This document shows positions 1 through 10,328 of a stretch of DNA of 64,000 nucleotides, piece after piece (position 1 is the first letter of the stretch; every line of letters begins with the position of its first letter). The position numbers and the translations under genes are program-made. Source of the stretch: Sphaerolaimus hirsutus (Eukaryota > Nematoda > Chromadorea > Monhysterida > Sphaerolaimidae); assembly GCA_964036195.1 (NCBI GenBank), contig OZ038457.1, positions 19,805,147 to 19,869,146 of the forward strand, written 5' to 3'. The notes under the pieces are model-generated. The model saw only the letters and a program-made list of their open reading frames with translations, did not search any database and was not told where the DNA came from.

Positions 1-159
1 ACACTAATTGTCTGGTAAGTCGATAACGGTTTTGTCTTTAACATTTTTAGTCTTAAGTCGATAACAAAGTTTTAGTCGATCATTAAAAAAAATATGTAGT
101 AAAAACTTGAGTAAATTATTCGCGTCATCGCTTATATTTATCAGCGCAGCCGCAGCACA

Positions 160-396
160 ATGAAACACCCCCCAAACCTATTCAGTTTCGACGGCACAGC
201 GTGGACTCTGCTGCCGAATGGACTGGTGCGCGCCGTCAAGGGTGGCCCAATTGTCGTCTTACGGGACACACTGTACTTCTTGCCGAGCTCGGATAATGTG
301 ATACAAAAGCTGGTGAATGAAAGCAGCAATGAGTGGGAGATAACTACGGACTTACTCGCTAGCGCAGCGACCTATTCGAGGGCGATTGAAGTGTGA
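160..396 (+). CDS. Unrecognised 78-aa ORF, duplicated at 43545-43778
   Basis: ATG to TGA, 78 codons, with balanced protein-like composition (FDGTAWTLLPNGLVRAV near the start, NESSNEWEITTDLL near the end). I recognise no family and see no signal peptide or membrane segment. The second copy keeps the frame from PPNLF to the stop but differs by a one-base indel near the start, so its reading opens from a different upstream codon, and it has several amino-acid replacements. It could be a small gene, the last exon of a + strand gene, or a remnant carried by the duplication. A run of ATCGAT repeats follows the stop. Confidence 0.35.
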   Translation: MKHPPNLFSFDGTAWTLLPNGLVRAVKGGPIVVLRDTLYFLPSSDNVIQKLVNESSNEWEITTDLLASAATYSRAIEV

Positions 397-777
397 CGCT
401 GTTGCGTAAGGGTTTATACTAGACGATGATATCACATTGATTTCCTGTTTTTACAATATTTCGATATCGATATCGATATCGATTCGATATTTACCTAATG
501 TGAAAAATGTTTGATAATTGACTAGATACGTGCCAACTGGTTCGTACTAAATATAAGTTGTAGTATAAATATATTTGTTGAAGAACCGGTTAGATCTTTT
601 TTGAACAGTGTACCTACCTTTGTAGGCAGCTTTCATCTTATCGTAGAGAATTCCAGCCAACTTGCTTGACGATCTGCGAGCATCAGCGCGCTCAAACAAC
701 AGCTTCAAGCCTGTGTCGTACCGTATTAGTTCGAATACCGCCATCGATGAGATATATTATAATATATTTGTGATAGT

Positions 778-1492
778 ATTATGTACCTTATTTGCTCGAA
801 TAATTCCCCTAGGGAATAATTATATCGCTAGACTTTTTAGAGGGGGAAATTATTCGAGGGGAAATTAGTCAAGGGCGGGAATTATTAACGTATCAAAAAT
901 TCAAAATCGAACATTTCTATCAAGTCATTCCATAAAACATGCTTTATTCACAGAATAAGACACCATTTATGTTCGAATTGCATTAAAAACATGATCATAT
1001 ATTTACCTTTGGAGGGGGCAATTTTTCAAGGGGGCAGGGCCGTATCCAGGGGGGGCGGGGGGGCTGCAGCCCCCCTTCCCGGGGTGAGACCAGAAAGTGA
1101 CCGGAAAATGCGACTTTTTCGACGTCAGCGTAAAAATTTTTCACATTAGCATTTTTCACCAGACAAGGTATTATCATCAGCTCCATTATGCTCCATGTGG
1201 CCGCAAATCGTTACAAAAAAACTCAATGTTGTGCTTTTTGCTGTTTTTGTATGTATATTTACATACATATACAGCGTTCCATGGCGCTGGCGCCATGGCG
1301 TGGCGCCTACACTCGGAAGCTAAAATATTAGGGGGCGGGGCTGGCCCCCCCCCCGTTCGCCGGCCTCCGTAAACAAGCAGCCCCCCCGCTCAAAAATCCT
1401 GGATACGTCCCTGCAAGGGGGGTATTTTGTCCCCATCCGTCTAACAGAGGAAATTTTTTCAGGAGAAATTTTTTTCAAAATACGGTAAATAC
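778..1492. mobile_element. Degenerate CCGTATTTGCTCG-type element containing a hAT-like insertion
   Basis: The left end reads TTATTTGCTCGAATAATTCCCC and the region carries GGGG-rich strings typical of the CCGTATTT family seen elsewhere in the window. The partner at 44159-44475 has a clearer right end (CAAGCAAATACGG). It lies in the intron between the two duplicated RLR exons. Confidence 0.5.
1035..1413. mobile_element. hAT-like MITE (CAGGGACGTATCCAGG family) with 8-bp TSD
   Basis: Starts CAGGGCCGTATCCAGG and ends with CCTGGATACGTCCCTG, flanked on both sides by CAAGGGGG (1027-1034 and 1414-1421). The homologous spot in the other duplicate (near 44390) is empty, which dates this insertion after the duplication. 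The interior has G/C runs and palindromic GGCGCCATGGCG words but no transposase ORF. Confidence 0.85.
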
Positions 1493-1823
1493 ATATAAAC
1501 AGTGATCACAAAATATCTCAACAGTGTTCATCAACGTTTACGTGCATATGAATAGTGATATTCTAATAATCCAACCGTGCCTATAAATACTCACCAATAA
1601 AAGCGGGCAAGTGGGCCATCAAATCAAGCGCCAATGCGCACAGACGCAAAAAGTTGAGCGCAATTTTCAACTCTAGACAAATATCCGACACATTGTGAGA
1701 AGTTATTTGATTTCCATTGTCGGACGGGCGCGAATTTGGCATTTTCGGCAGCACATCCCTCAGCAGCGAGGACAAACCAAGAAATGTAGCGCTGCGAGAA
1801 ATGACCGAAATCGAATGTGTAAA

Positions 1824-4419
1824 ATGACCGACCTGCTGGGCGGCGGGGGCGCCTCCCTAGCGGACGAGCTGGCCGGCCTGACTGCCGAGCCGCGCGGCAA
1901 CCAGCAGAGCGCCATGCAGCGCGGCGGCAGCGGCGCTGGGGCCTATGGATTGGGACTGGGCACGCCCGAGTATGCGGCTACGGATGATAATGATGAGGGG
2001 GTTGCTTGAGCACCGACTAGCTAGTTGACATGGCAAATTTTTGACAACTGAATGCCAACTAACGTCAACTGAACAACAAAAAATTCTTTTACAGCATCAC
2101 ACTTTACAGAAACAACGAAAATTTAGTGTTACTATATAAAATTAACAATGCTCTAAGTTGACATGAATTCAGTTGACATCCAGCTACTGGGGGCCCATTG
2201 GGACCAGATTCAATTGTATCCTTTGGCGCCATAGAGCCCCACTTTCTAAATGGATCTGATGGAATCCAGGACCTCCAAAATGTCCAATGTCATGCAAAGT
2301 ATCAGAAGTCATGCAAAATGTTAAATTTTCATTGACTCTTATTTTATTGGTGCTTGGGAATTTTGCATTTGTCACTTTGTCTGACATTGGACATTAGACA
2401 GGGTCTGGGGTGGCCTCGGTCCCTGCTGTCACCGTTCAGTAACACAGTTTTTCGAGTCTGAGTTTCCCTTCGCAGTTCGTGGGCGACACGGACCCGGACC
2501 GCATATTCAAGGTGGTCTTCGTGGGCGATTCGGGCGTGGGCAAGACCTGCTTCTTGCATAGATTCTGCCACAACACGTTCAAACCCACATTCAGTGCGAC
2601 CATCGGCGTCGACTTCACGGTGAAAAGCATCAGGGTGGGTGATAGGGTGGTCGCGCTGCAACTGTGGGACACTGCGGGACAGGAAAGGTGCGCGAGGGGT
2701 TGGGATGCCATTCATAGATTCTGTAAAATGTGATGCAGTGTCAAAAGTCATGTAAAATGCCCTGGGGGCACTCCCAGACGCTGTAAAAAGTCCTGTAAGA
2801 TGTCAAATGTGATGCAGTGTCAAAAGTCATGTAAAATGCCCTGGGGGCACTCCCAGACGCTGTAAAAAGTCCTGTAAGATGGCAAATGTGATGCAAAGTG
2901 TCAAAAGTCATGTAAAATGCCCTGCAAAATGGCAAACACGTTTACAATACATTTTACATGACTACTGACACAATGCATGACTTTTGACAGTGTTCGAGAG
3001 TGCTCCCGGGTGGATCTAAATATTTGCCTGTAGCCCTAGTTGAACACAAAAACGCGGCGCCAGGTTCCGGAGCATCACCAAGCAGTACTTCCGCAAGGCC
3101 GACGGCGTGGTGCTCATGTACGACGTCACCTCCGAGCTGTCGTTCATCAACGTGCGCAACTGGATGAACAATGTCATGGTTAGTGGCGCCCCAGATATTG
3201 ACAACATTGTCCACTGGTGTTGGAAGATGTCCACCAGTGCGGGTGGACAATCCCCAAAATGCACCTTCAAATGAAAAGCGCCCCTACCGCAAATCCTTGA
3301 ATAAGACCCCCCTCGAATAACTCCCCCTGTTGGGAAGGTGTAAGGAAAAAACTCCCCCTTGAATAATTTCCCCCTCCTGAATATCTCCCCATGTGTATGA
3401 AAAGAATACAATACAAAATAACTCCCCCCCAACAACAGGAGGGCGTCGAGTCGGGCTGCGTGCTGTGCCTGGTGGGCAACAAGGTGGACATCCTGGAGGG
3501 CGGCGCCACGCCCGGCGACAGCTGCACCAGGGCGGTGACCAGCGACGACGGGTCCAAGCTGGCCGACAGCTACGGCTGCCTGTTCTTCGAGACGAGCGCG
3601 TGCAGCGGACACGGCGTGCCAGAGTGCATGCGAGCCATGGCCGTGTGAGTGCGAGACGGCGGTTCGATTGTGACGGGGGGGGGGTACTACCAGACACTGT
3701 GAATGTCAAATGTCATGCAAAGTGTGATCATCATGTAAAATTCCCTGCAAAATGTAAAATGTCATGCAAAGTGTCAAATGTCATGCAAAGTGTGATAATC
3801 ATGTAAAATTCCCTGCAAAATGTAAAATGGCATGCAAAGTGTCAAAAGTCATGCAAAGTGTGATAATCATGTAAAATTCCCTGCAAAATGTAAAATGTCA
3901 TGCAAAGTGTCAAATGTCATGCAAAGTGTGATAATCATGTAAAATTCCCTGCAAAATGTAAAATGGCATGCAAAGTGTCAAAAGTCATGCAAAGTGTGAT
4001 AATCATGTAAAATTCCCTGCAAAATGTAAAATGTCATGCAAAGTGTCAAAAGTCATGCAAAGTGTGATAATGATGTAAATTCCCTGCAAAATGTAAAATG
4101 TCATGCAAAGTGTCAAAAGTCATGTAAAATTTCCTATAAAATGTAAAATGTCATGCTAAGTGACATTTTACAGGGCATTTTACATGAATTGAGACCTGAA
4201 TTGTCAATTCACAAATATTAAGTTTACTTTACGGACAACTTGACAAGATGCAGAATTGTGACATTTTACATCCATTTCCATGACATGGCGCCTCTTTTAC
4301 TGTGTTTAATTGCGGCTCTATCCCAACGCAGGCACATACAAGAACGCGAGGACGAACATCTAGAAGAGGCGCTCAAGCTCGATTTAGCCCCGCAAAAGAA
4401 GAAAGGATGTTGCAAATGA
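1824..4419 (+). CDS. CRACR2A/Rab46-like large Rab GTPase (C-terminal part)
   Basis: Exons 1824-2000, 2476-2687, 3064-3178, 3439-3644 and 4332-4419 join in frame into 265 codons plus stop. The Rab core is complete: P-loop GDSGVGKT (about residues 76-83), switch I TIGVDF, W-DTAGQE (123-129), NKVD (182-185) and ETSA (219-222). The protein ends [11 protein letters not shown], a lysine stretch plus double cysteine fitting geranylgeranylation. Sequence around the core ([25 protein letters not shown]) is closest to the Rab domains of CRACR2A, RASEF and Rab44, which normally follow EF-hands and a coiled coil. Those are not visible; the Gly/Ala-rich exon at 1824 abuts a duplication breakpoint, so upstream exons may lie further left or be lost. 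The start at 1824 is the first Met of that exon (an alternative ATG is at 1815) and is uncertain. Confidence 0.85.
2001..2475 (+). repeat. Intron 1 of the Rab gene: GTTGAC-type TIR element plus introner remnant
   Basis: The first part (about 2010-2200) runs from CTAGCTAGTTGACATGG to GTTGACATCCAGC...GGGCCCATTG, an element with TAGTTGACA ends also seen at 18117, 55124 and 61406. The second part holds AATGTCATGCAAAG-type words and GACAGGGTCTGGGG, typical of the hairpin introner family, just before the acceptor at 2475. Confidence 0.5.
2688..3063 (+). repeat. Intron 2 of the Rab gene: duplicated introner-family hairpin sequence
   Basis: Contains two direct copies (about 2745-2815 and 2826-2895) of a unit with TCATGTAAAATGCCCTGGGG and CACTCCCAGACGCTG, that is, the ends of the introner-like family, followed by an inverted stretch and AGAGTGCTCCCGGG. 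The donor (AAAG/GTGCGC) and acceptor (GCCAG) are conventional. Confidence 0.6.
3700..4190. repeat. Tandem array of introner-family words in Rab intron 4
   Basis: About seven imperfect copies of a 60-65 bp unit with AAAATGTCATGCAAAGTGTC and GATAATCATGTAAAATTCCC, followed by an inverted part ending GGGCATTTTACATG. The words are those of the hairpin introns at 17465-21179, so this looks like an introner that expanded in tandem. The right part of the intron (to 4331) shows nothing further. Confidence 0.7.
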
Positions 4420-4505
4420 AAAAAATGTTTGAACATTTCTGGCAGTGATGACTGATGGCACGAGCTTTCTGTGCAATGAAACACAGAAAGCGAGAAATAT
4501 ATTTA

Positions 4506-4599
4506 CCGTATTTCCTCAAAACATCCCCCCTCGTTTAACCCCCCTCAAATTCTCAGTCTGAAACAATCACCCCCTGGGGGGTATTTCGGGGAAATACGG
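4506..4599. mobile_element. Short CCGTATTTCCTC element, 94 bp
   Basis: Begins CCGTATTTCCTCAAAACATC and ends GGTATTTCGGGGAAATACGG. The left flank is TA but the right flank is TG, so one target-site base has decayed. It lies just downstream of the Rab gene stop codon, in the 3' flank. Confidence 0.6.
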
Positions 4600-4883
4600 T
4601 GCGTTTTACTCCGGTTTGTACAGGACCATACATTTTTATGACTTGTGATTCATTAGAATCAATGGGTGAAAGCCTCGAGAATGTCTTCCTCTAAACAAAA
4701 AATGCTATTTCAACAATCAATAAATAATGAACAACAAAAACGCTTAAGTCCATAATGGGTTTTAACGCAGCAGATCAGAAACCATTCATTGTGTTAGCAA
4801 CAGAATGTCAACCATGTTCGGTTTGTTTCCACAAGCGAACCTGCAGTGCGGCAATTAAATTGAGTCGATTTAAGAAAAGAATT

Positions 4884-5072
4884 TTAAAAACAAACAACAG
4901 ACTTGCACTGTTTGCTGGGCCCAAAAAGCGCGCCAACATGCTCTGAATGCCCACTAGATTCAGCCGTGGCAAAGTCACAGGCCAGAGCAAAACACTCATC
5001 CAGAGAAAGACCGCTGCGAGCCTGGGAAAATACATCGGAAAGTAAAATTTGCATGATGGTGGAGAGTTCCAT
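4884..5072 (-). CDS. Possible exon, unrecognised
   Basis: A minus-strand frame starting MELSTIMQILLSDVF and continuing SLDECFALACDFATAE has protein-like composition, but no AG acceptor lies directly upstream and a stop precedes the Met by a few codons. It could be a true first exon or a decayed exon of the gene at 5536-7958. Its upstream side is occupied by the inverted-repeat element at 5098-5329. Confidence 0.3.
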   Translation of the reverse strand: MELSTIMQILLSDVFSQARSGLSLDECFALACDFATAESSGHSEHVGALFGPSKQCKSVVCF

Positions 5073-5097
5073 AACCAGAGCGATTTACCAACCAAAG

Positions 5098-5329
5098 TGC
5101 TGACATGTAGAAACAAGATGGGAACAACGTGGAAACAATGCCTTGTTTCCACGTTGTTTCGATGTGTCATTAAGTTGTTTCGACGCTGGGTTTGTGCGCG
5201 TCACAATTGCAACGCACATTAACAAGCGCTGAGATGATGTTGTCCCTACACTGCCAATTTTGTCAACACGTTGTTTCCACGTATAGTGTCTATGTTGTCC
5301 CCATTTCGTTTCTACATGTCAGCACGTTG
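5098..5329. mobile_element. Inverted-repeat element, ends TGCTGACATGTAGAAAC
   Basis: The left end GTGCTGACATGTAGAAACAA is mirrored by TTTCTACATGTCAGCAC at the right. An internal GGAAACAA / TTGTTTCC symmetry suggests a foldback element. No coding capacity. It lies between two minus-strand exon-like segments. Confidence 0.6.
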
Positions 5330-5535
5330 ATGAATCGCTGTGAACTAGATGATTAATGACGCATTTATAGAGTTTTTCGTCAGACAATTTGATGGGGAGT
5401 TATTCAAGAGACGTATTTTTTGTGAAGTGTTTAAAATACACCAAAATAACACTGTAGCTCAACCCATAAGTGAAACCTAATCAACTATATAAGTAACACA
5501 ATCTAGCGCTAATCAATTGCCCAAAATATACCAAC

Positions 5536-7958
5536 CTTGATTGGCTTGTCCAGAACACTTTCTACTTCTGGCAACAAGCCAGCCATCAGCGCCAACGTGC
5601 GCAGCGCGCCCACACCGACCGTCCGAATACCGTTGTCATCGACACACAGCGGGCCGCCTGAAGATTCGACTTTGTTGTTATACTCAGCGGACCACATAAG
5701 GTATGCGCAGAATTCTACCATAATTTTATGAATAAAATCTTGTGAAAAATTTCGTAATTAATTATTCCATTGTAGAAACGAAATATTATGATAAAAAACC
5801 TGTGTGATTTTGGTTCATTATTCAGATGGGTTATTAAGTGACCATGCTGCGACCATGTCCGCCGAGTATACCAGTGATTTCGTAGAAAGTGAATAAAATG
5901 AAGGCATGCATACATCAGTCAAACATGTAAAATATAGCCATTATGTCAAATATGCTCCTGCCTCCAATTGCGATGCGACCATCCAGAGTGCTTTTTCACA
6001 CTTTAGATTATGTGGAATAATGCCAAAGTGCTTTTTACCATTGAAAAAATTGCAAAGTAACAACCGAATTCCTACCAAAAAATTTGCCTTTGAGTTTACC
6101 CATAAATTGAAAAAAGTGGCATCCCTACGTGCTCCTACACTCGGCGGACATCACATTTTGCATGGAAACCTGCCACAACCCATGTTAAAAATGAACCAAA
6201 AATTATACAGTTTTTTCATCATAATGTGCCTACACACACACACACACACTAGTTTTCACCGTGACTTCGTGTGAAAACTGAAATTTTTTCAAATGCAAAT
6301 TAATGAATTCGGTTGAATGATTTTATAGTAATTAAATTTGAATTTAAATAAAAGTTAAAGTTTGAAAATTTGAAAACTAAAACACATATAGCATACGATA
6401 AGAGTAGGCTGAATGTCGCCATGTCGCCATTTCAGTTTTCACACGTGTCACGGTGAAAACTAGTGTGTGTGGGGCCATTATTTCGTTTTTACTATGGACT
6501 AATTAATTACGAAATTTATCACAAGATTTTATTCATTAAATTATGGCAGGATTCTGTGCAAAGAATGCGCTCCCCTCTCTATACATGGATTCAACCTTTA
6601 CGGTGTGCCTTCACCTAAATTTAGCACCTGACTTTTTGTAAGTCGGCCAACTCACCCCTGTTGAAAATAACATCAATTTGGAGAGCCACGTCGTTAGCGC
6701 AATCTTTGAAGGTAGCCAAAGCGTCGCAGAGAACACGAGCGTCTGCATCAAAGAAAATTCATATTTACCGTATTTCCTCGAAATACCCCCCCTCAAGATG
6801 GCCACTATGAATTTATAACCCCCCCCCCCAATTGAGTGTCAAGGAACGTAAACGACAAAAGCAACGGTGTGTGATCCGGGCAATGCAGAACAGACGTTAA
6901 CCACAATGACTGTGTCGCGTTAGAACCTGTTTTATACCATCTACATTTACTTATGTCAGTCTATAGACTCTTATACATGCTTATTGTTGCATTTTTCGAC
7001 GCTGCGTACGTACAAACAACAAATTAATACTACGAGTTCAAAAAATTTCTGGCGAAATAATAAGCCCCCCTCGAAATATTTACCCCCCTCAAAATTCTCA
7101 CTCTGAAACAACCACCCCCGGGGGTATTTCTAGGAAATACGGTACATTGAACTGCGCTCTCAGCATTAAAAAAATCCGACGAAAACACCCAACCTCCCAT
7201 TGAGCTATGGGTGTAGCTGCGCACTCGCAAACGACCGCCCAAGCGATCCTTCAAAACGGCCAAAAATGCGGGCAGCCACGCGGCAGACTTGTCGCTGTCG
7301 CCGCGGAGGCCGATTGTGATCGTTTTCGGGTGAGACGATTTTGTCTGGGTGGGCTGAGTTTAGGTTTCGGTTTTTGCCGTCAATATTTGAAGTATCTACT
7401 GGTAAAAGTCGATAAGTCCAAAAAATCGATTTCGAGAAAATGCCATTTTGTTTGATTTCCAATCATCAGCAGTGATGAATGTCGAATGGGCGCGCTCGCT
7501 GACCATCGTAAACTTCCAAATCTTGATTATAAAGTGTCAAATTAGTTGAAAATGTGTGGGACCAATTCAAGATGACGTGTCCGTGCTCAACTTAATTTTC
7601 GAGTTAAAGACTTTTAAAAGTGGAGCCTCGTTTGCGGTATTTAGTTATAGTGGCGCGCACAACGGCGACAATATTTCAAACACACCAGCGCTTTGAATCC
7701 GCCAGTATGAAACACCTCACACGGCACAACCTGCCCCTCAATAGGAACGGGACAATAAACATTCCTATGTCCATTTCCGGCGGCACCCCTTTGAAGTTTA
7801 TTCAGACGCGCAGTCATAGACCTGACCGCGCTGAGGGCGGCGTCCAAATCGTGAGTGGGATAGGGATCGGACGATTGTTGTCCACACTCAAGTTCGGGGT
7901 TCGTATTGTTCGTTGTTGCAGGAACGCTGGTTTTGGTAGTGACGCAGTTGGAAGGCAC
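5536..7958 (-). CDS. Four in-frame exons of an unrecognised helical protein (partial)
   Basis: Minus-strand exons 7958-7716, 7344-7194, 6742-6656 and 5714-5536 have good AG/GT sites and matching phases (0, 1, 1, 0), giving about 220 residues open at both ends. The first is polar (Thr/Asn/Gln-rich) then helical (DLDAALSAVRSMTARL). The second and third hold amphipathic segments (AAWLPAFLAVLKDRL, ARVLCDALATF), and the last has VDDNGIRTVGVGALRTLALM. I see no catalytic motif and do not recognise the family; an armadillo/HEAT-like helical repeat is conceivable. The 5714 acceptor and first codons lie in the end of a short inverted-repeat element (5679-5870), so that boundary may be recent. CCGTATTT elements sit in the introns. 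Upstream and downstream exons were not found. Confidence 0.6.
5679..5870. mobile_element. Short TIR element, ends TATACTC(A/G)GCGGA, overlapping an exon start
   Basis: TATACTCAGCGGA at the left is mirrored by TCCGCCGAGTATA at the right. Related ends occur at 44820 (TATACTCGGCGAACC) and 47115 (CCGCCCAGTATA), with related interiors at 6480-6545 and 57290-57380. On the minus strand its left end provides the acceptor and first codons of exon 5714-5536. Confidence 0.65.
6226..6475. mobile_element. TIR element, ends ACACACTAGTTTTCACCGTGAC
   Basis: The left end is a CA run followed by CTAGTTTTCACCGTGACTTC; the right end is GTCACGGTGAAAACTAGTGTGTG. The same ends bracket 50494-54391, where other elements have inserted. 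No ORF. Confidence 0.7.
6768..7142. mobile_element. TA-flanked CCGTATTTCCTCG element
   Basis: Starts CCGTATTTCCTCGAAATAC after TA and ends GGAAATACGG before TA, which fits Tc1/mariner-type TA duplication. The interior has C/G runs and an unrelated middle. It sits in the intron between exons 7344-7194 and 6742-6656 of the minus-strand gene. Confidence 0.75.
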
Positions 7959-8040
7959 CTGAAAAGTGGTGAGAATGGATAGCGAGTATTACACCAGGGT
8001 CCGGTTCTTTTTCCTTCGAGACAAGTCACAAAATTACATA

Positions 8041-8674
8041 CCGTATTTCCTCGAAATACCCCCAGGGGGTTAAATTTGTCAGAGTGGAAATTTTGAGGGG
8101 GGGGGGAATTTCGAGGGGGGGGGTATTTTTTCGTCAGAAATTTTCGGAAAATTCATAGTAAAGAAAAGAACACGTTTTACACACCCAAAACCAGTAATAA
8201 ACGTGTTTAAATAGGATACCTATATTGGACACGTAACCATACATCGCTACAACGGGGCCGGGTCGGTGCACAAGTAAACCCGGTGCCCAAGTAGGGCCGG
8301 TGCACAAGTTGTAATACCCGGTGCCCAAGTACGTAGGCCCGGTGCCCAAGTAAAGTGCCCGTACTTGGGCACCGGGCCGGGCATTTACTTCGGGTCTACT
8401 TGGGCACCGGTATTATAACTTGTGTACCGGCCCTACTTGGGCACCGGTTTTACTTGTGCACCGGTCTGGCGCCGCTACAACAACTAGTGTATATCTATAG
8501 CTGCGATGCAAAATAGCAGTAATAAATACATCATGTAGCTTGGATACATGATGTACCTTATTCCAGACGGGGGTATTTCGAGAGGGGGGTTTATTTTTTC
8601 CCCAGCTCAAAAACACCTGGGGTATTTCGAGGAGGGGGTTAATTCAAGGGGGGGGGTATTTCGAGGAAATACGG
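8041..8674. mobile_element. TA-flanked CCGTATTTCCTCG element with CCGGTGCCCAAGTA repeats
   Basis: Ends CCGTATTTCCTCGAAATACC and GAGGAAATACGG with TA on each side. The centre (8244-8470) is an array of CCGGTGCCCAAGTA / CCGGTGCACAAGT words in both orientations. Loose relatives of that array lie at 12935, 37240 and 38330. Confidence 0.75.
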
Positions 8675-9051
8675 TAATTTTAAAAGGACACAAGCTTGAA
8701 CTTCAGCTCGAAAAGTTTCACCCTCGAGAAGTTCGAAGAGCTAAGTCTCAAACTGATACCAGGTCGCTTTTGTTCAATATCGTGCGGCTACGCGACATCG
8801 CTGATTGATTTATCGATTGGTTCAAATACTGCTCGATCTGTCCATTCACACCCCTTTCAGGTCTTTTATGCCGTGTATGTAAATATGTACACATGCACAG
8901 GGACGTATCCAGGATTTTTGAGCGGGGGGGGTATGCTTGTTTACGGAGCCCGGCGAGGGGGGGGGCTCAGCCCGCCCCCCTAAAATTTTAGCTACATAGT
9001 GGCGTAATGGCGCCATGGCGCTGGCGCCATTAGTAGGCGCCACGCCATGGC

Positions 9052-10328
9052 TAGGGTTGGGACGATATACCGTATTTCCTCGAAATACCCCCCGGGGGGT
9101 GATTGTTTCATAGTGGTCCCGAGAGGGGGGGGGTTAAACGAGGGGGGGGGTATTTCGAGGGGGGGGGGTTATTGTTTCACAAGAAAATTTTTGAAAACCA
9201 AGTACGAAATTGTCGTCTGAAACGTACGCAGACGTCGAAAAATGCAACAAAAACCGCCATTTATAAGGTTCTGTAGACTAATTTTAGTATGTAGATGGTA
9301 TGTACACTGTTCTAACGTGACACCGACATTGTTTTAACGTGTGTTCTGCAGTACACTGAACACAAACTACAGTTATTGTCATGTACGTTCCCTTTACACT
9401 CAATTTGGGGGGGGGGGGTATTTCGAGGGGGGGGGTGATTGTTTCATAGTGGTCTCGAGAGGGGGGGGGTCAAACGAGGGGGGGGGTATTTCAAGGGGGG
9501 GGGTATTTCGAGGAAATACGGTATCATATAGAATATCGAATATCGGATATCGAATATCGGATATCGACCAGTTTTTCATATGGAATATCGATATCGAAAA
9601 TTTTGGAAAAATATCGAATATCGATATCGAATATCGACCATTTTTTCGATATTTTTCGATATTCCGGTATTCTTTTTGAGGCATTTGTGATCCCATAAAA
9701 AATGGCTGAAGCCAACAAAAAGTGGATGCTGCAGCCAAACACGTATGCTTATGAATGCACAAAGTAATATATCATATATAAATGCCATGTTATTTTCACA
9801 TTGAGCTATCAAAAGTAGGATATCAAGGGTAATGTATACACATCCTTACAAAATATATGATATTAACACAGCAAACTGCATCACAAGGAAACCGTTTCAC
9901 CGAACCTTTGCATGGCAGCATGGCTCAAAAATTTGGCTGTTTATTTTAAAATACCAACCTTTTAAAAATGTAAAAAGCCAGCCATCCCTAGTCACAAGTA
10001 TGAACTGAAGTGTTTGCTTAATAATTTTTCACCTTACATAATTTGATTCATCCTGTTTTTATTTCATTACCCCATTTCAACTGTTTTGAGCCTCATTCAA
10101 AAATATTATCAAACATGTTTGTGTCCAAATGGAAATACAATATGCCCCGCTGTACTAAAATATCGAAATATCGAAAATATCGAAATATCGATATCGGATA
10201 TCGAGCATATTTTCATATCGAATATCGATATCGAATATCGAGGGTCCATATCGTATCGATATCGAATATCGACTTTCAGAAAAAAATATCGAATATCGAT
10301 ATCGAAAAGTCATATCGTCCCAACCCTA
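9052..10328. mobile_element. hAT-like element with ATATCGA-repeat body, TSD GCCATGGC
   Basis: Ends TAGGGTTGGGACGATAT and ATATCGTCCCAACCCTA, with GCCATGGC on both sides. Next to both ends the interior is made of ATATCGA/TATCGAT words; the middle is unique A/T-rich sequence shared with 62941-63741. No transposase. Confidence 0.9.
9070..9521. mobile_element. TA-flanked CCGTATTTCCTCG element, innermost of three
   Basis: CCGTATTTCCTCGAAATACC to GAGGAAATACGG with TA at both sides, inserted into the first bases of the ATATCGA element. Comparison with the uninterrupted relative (right end of 62941-63741, reversed) restores the junction exactly after removing the element plus one TA. Confidence 0.85.

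Larger units (their letters stand above)
618..1791 (-). pseudogene. Duplicated RLR Hel2i exons (copies of RLR exons 9 and 10), frameshifted
   Basis: Two minus-strand blocks, 1791-1595 and 710-618, match RLR exons 44776-44581 and 44085-43993 including the acceptors (CAG) and donors (GTGAGT, GTAGGT). The first block is 197 bases against 196 in the intact gene: an extra A near 1774-1776 shifts the frame right after RYISW and leads to an early stop. The second block keeps its frame and encodes the same helical segment (LKLLFERADARRSSSK). No other RLR exon is seen nearby, so this is a partial duplication rather than a second complete receptor, although material left of the window cannot be seen. 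Confidence 0.75.
1..1810. repeat. Segmental duplication, left copy (partner at 43381-44790)
   Basis: Base-by-base similarity to 43381-44790 runs through the whole stretch: the same opening motif, the same short + strand ORF, and the same two minus-strand exons with their splice sites. Similarity stops at about 1810, where this copy passes into the glycine-rich exon at 1824 while the other copy passes into a different repeat. This copy is longer mainly because a hAT-like element (1035-1413) is inserted; the partner lacks it. The source is probably the partner copy, because there the exons sit in a complete, in-frame RLR gene. Confidence 0.85.

Noticed and set aside
1-1810. A second full RLR gene at the left edge
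   Set aside because: Only exons 9 and 10 are present, one is frameshifted, and the neighbouring minus-strand exons (5.5-8 kb) are not helicase sequence.
3016-3612. 198-codon minus-strand ORF across the Rab gene
   Set aside because: It is the antisense shadow of two GC-rich Rab exons and the intron between them.
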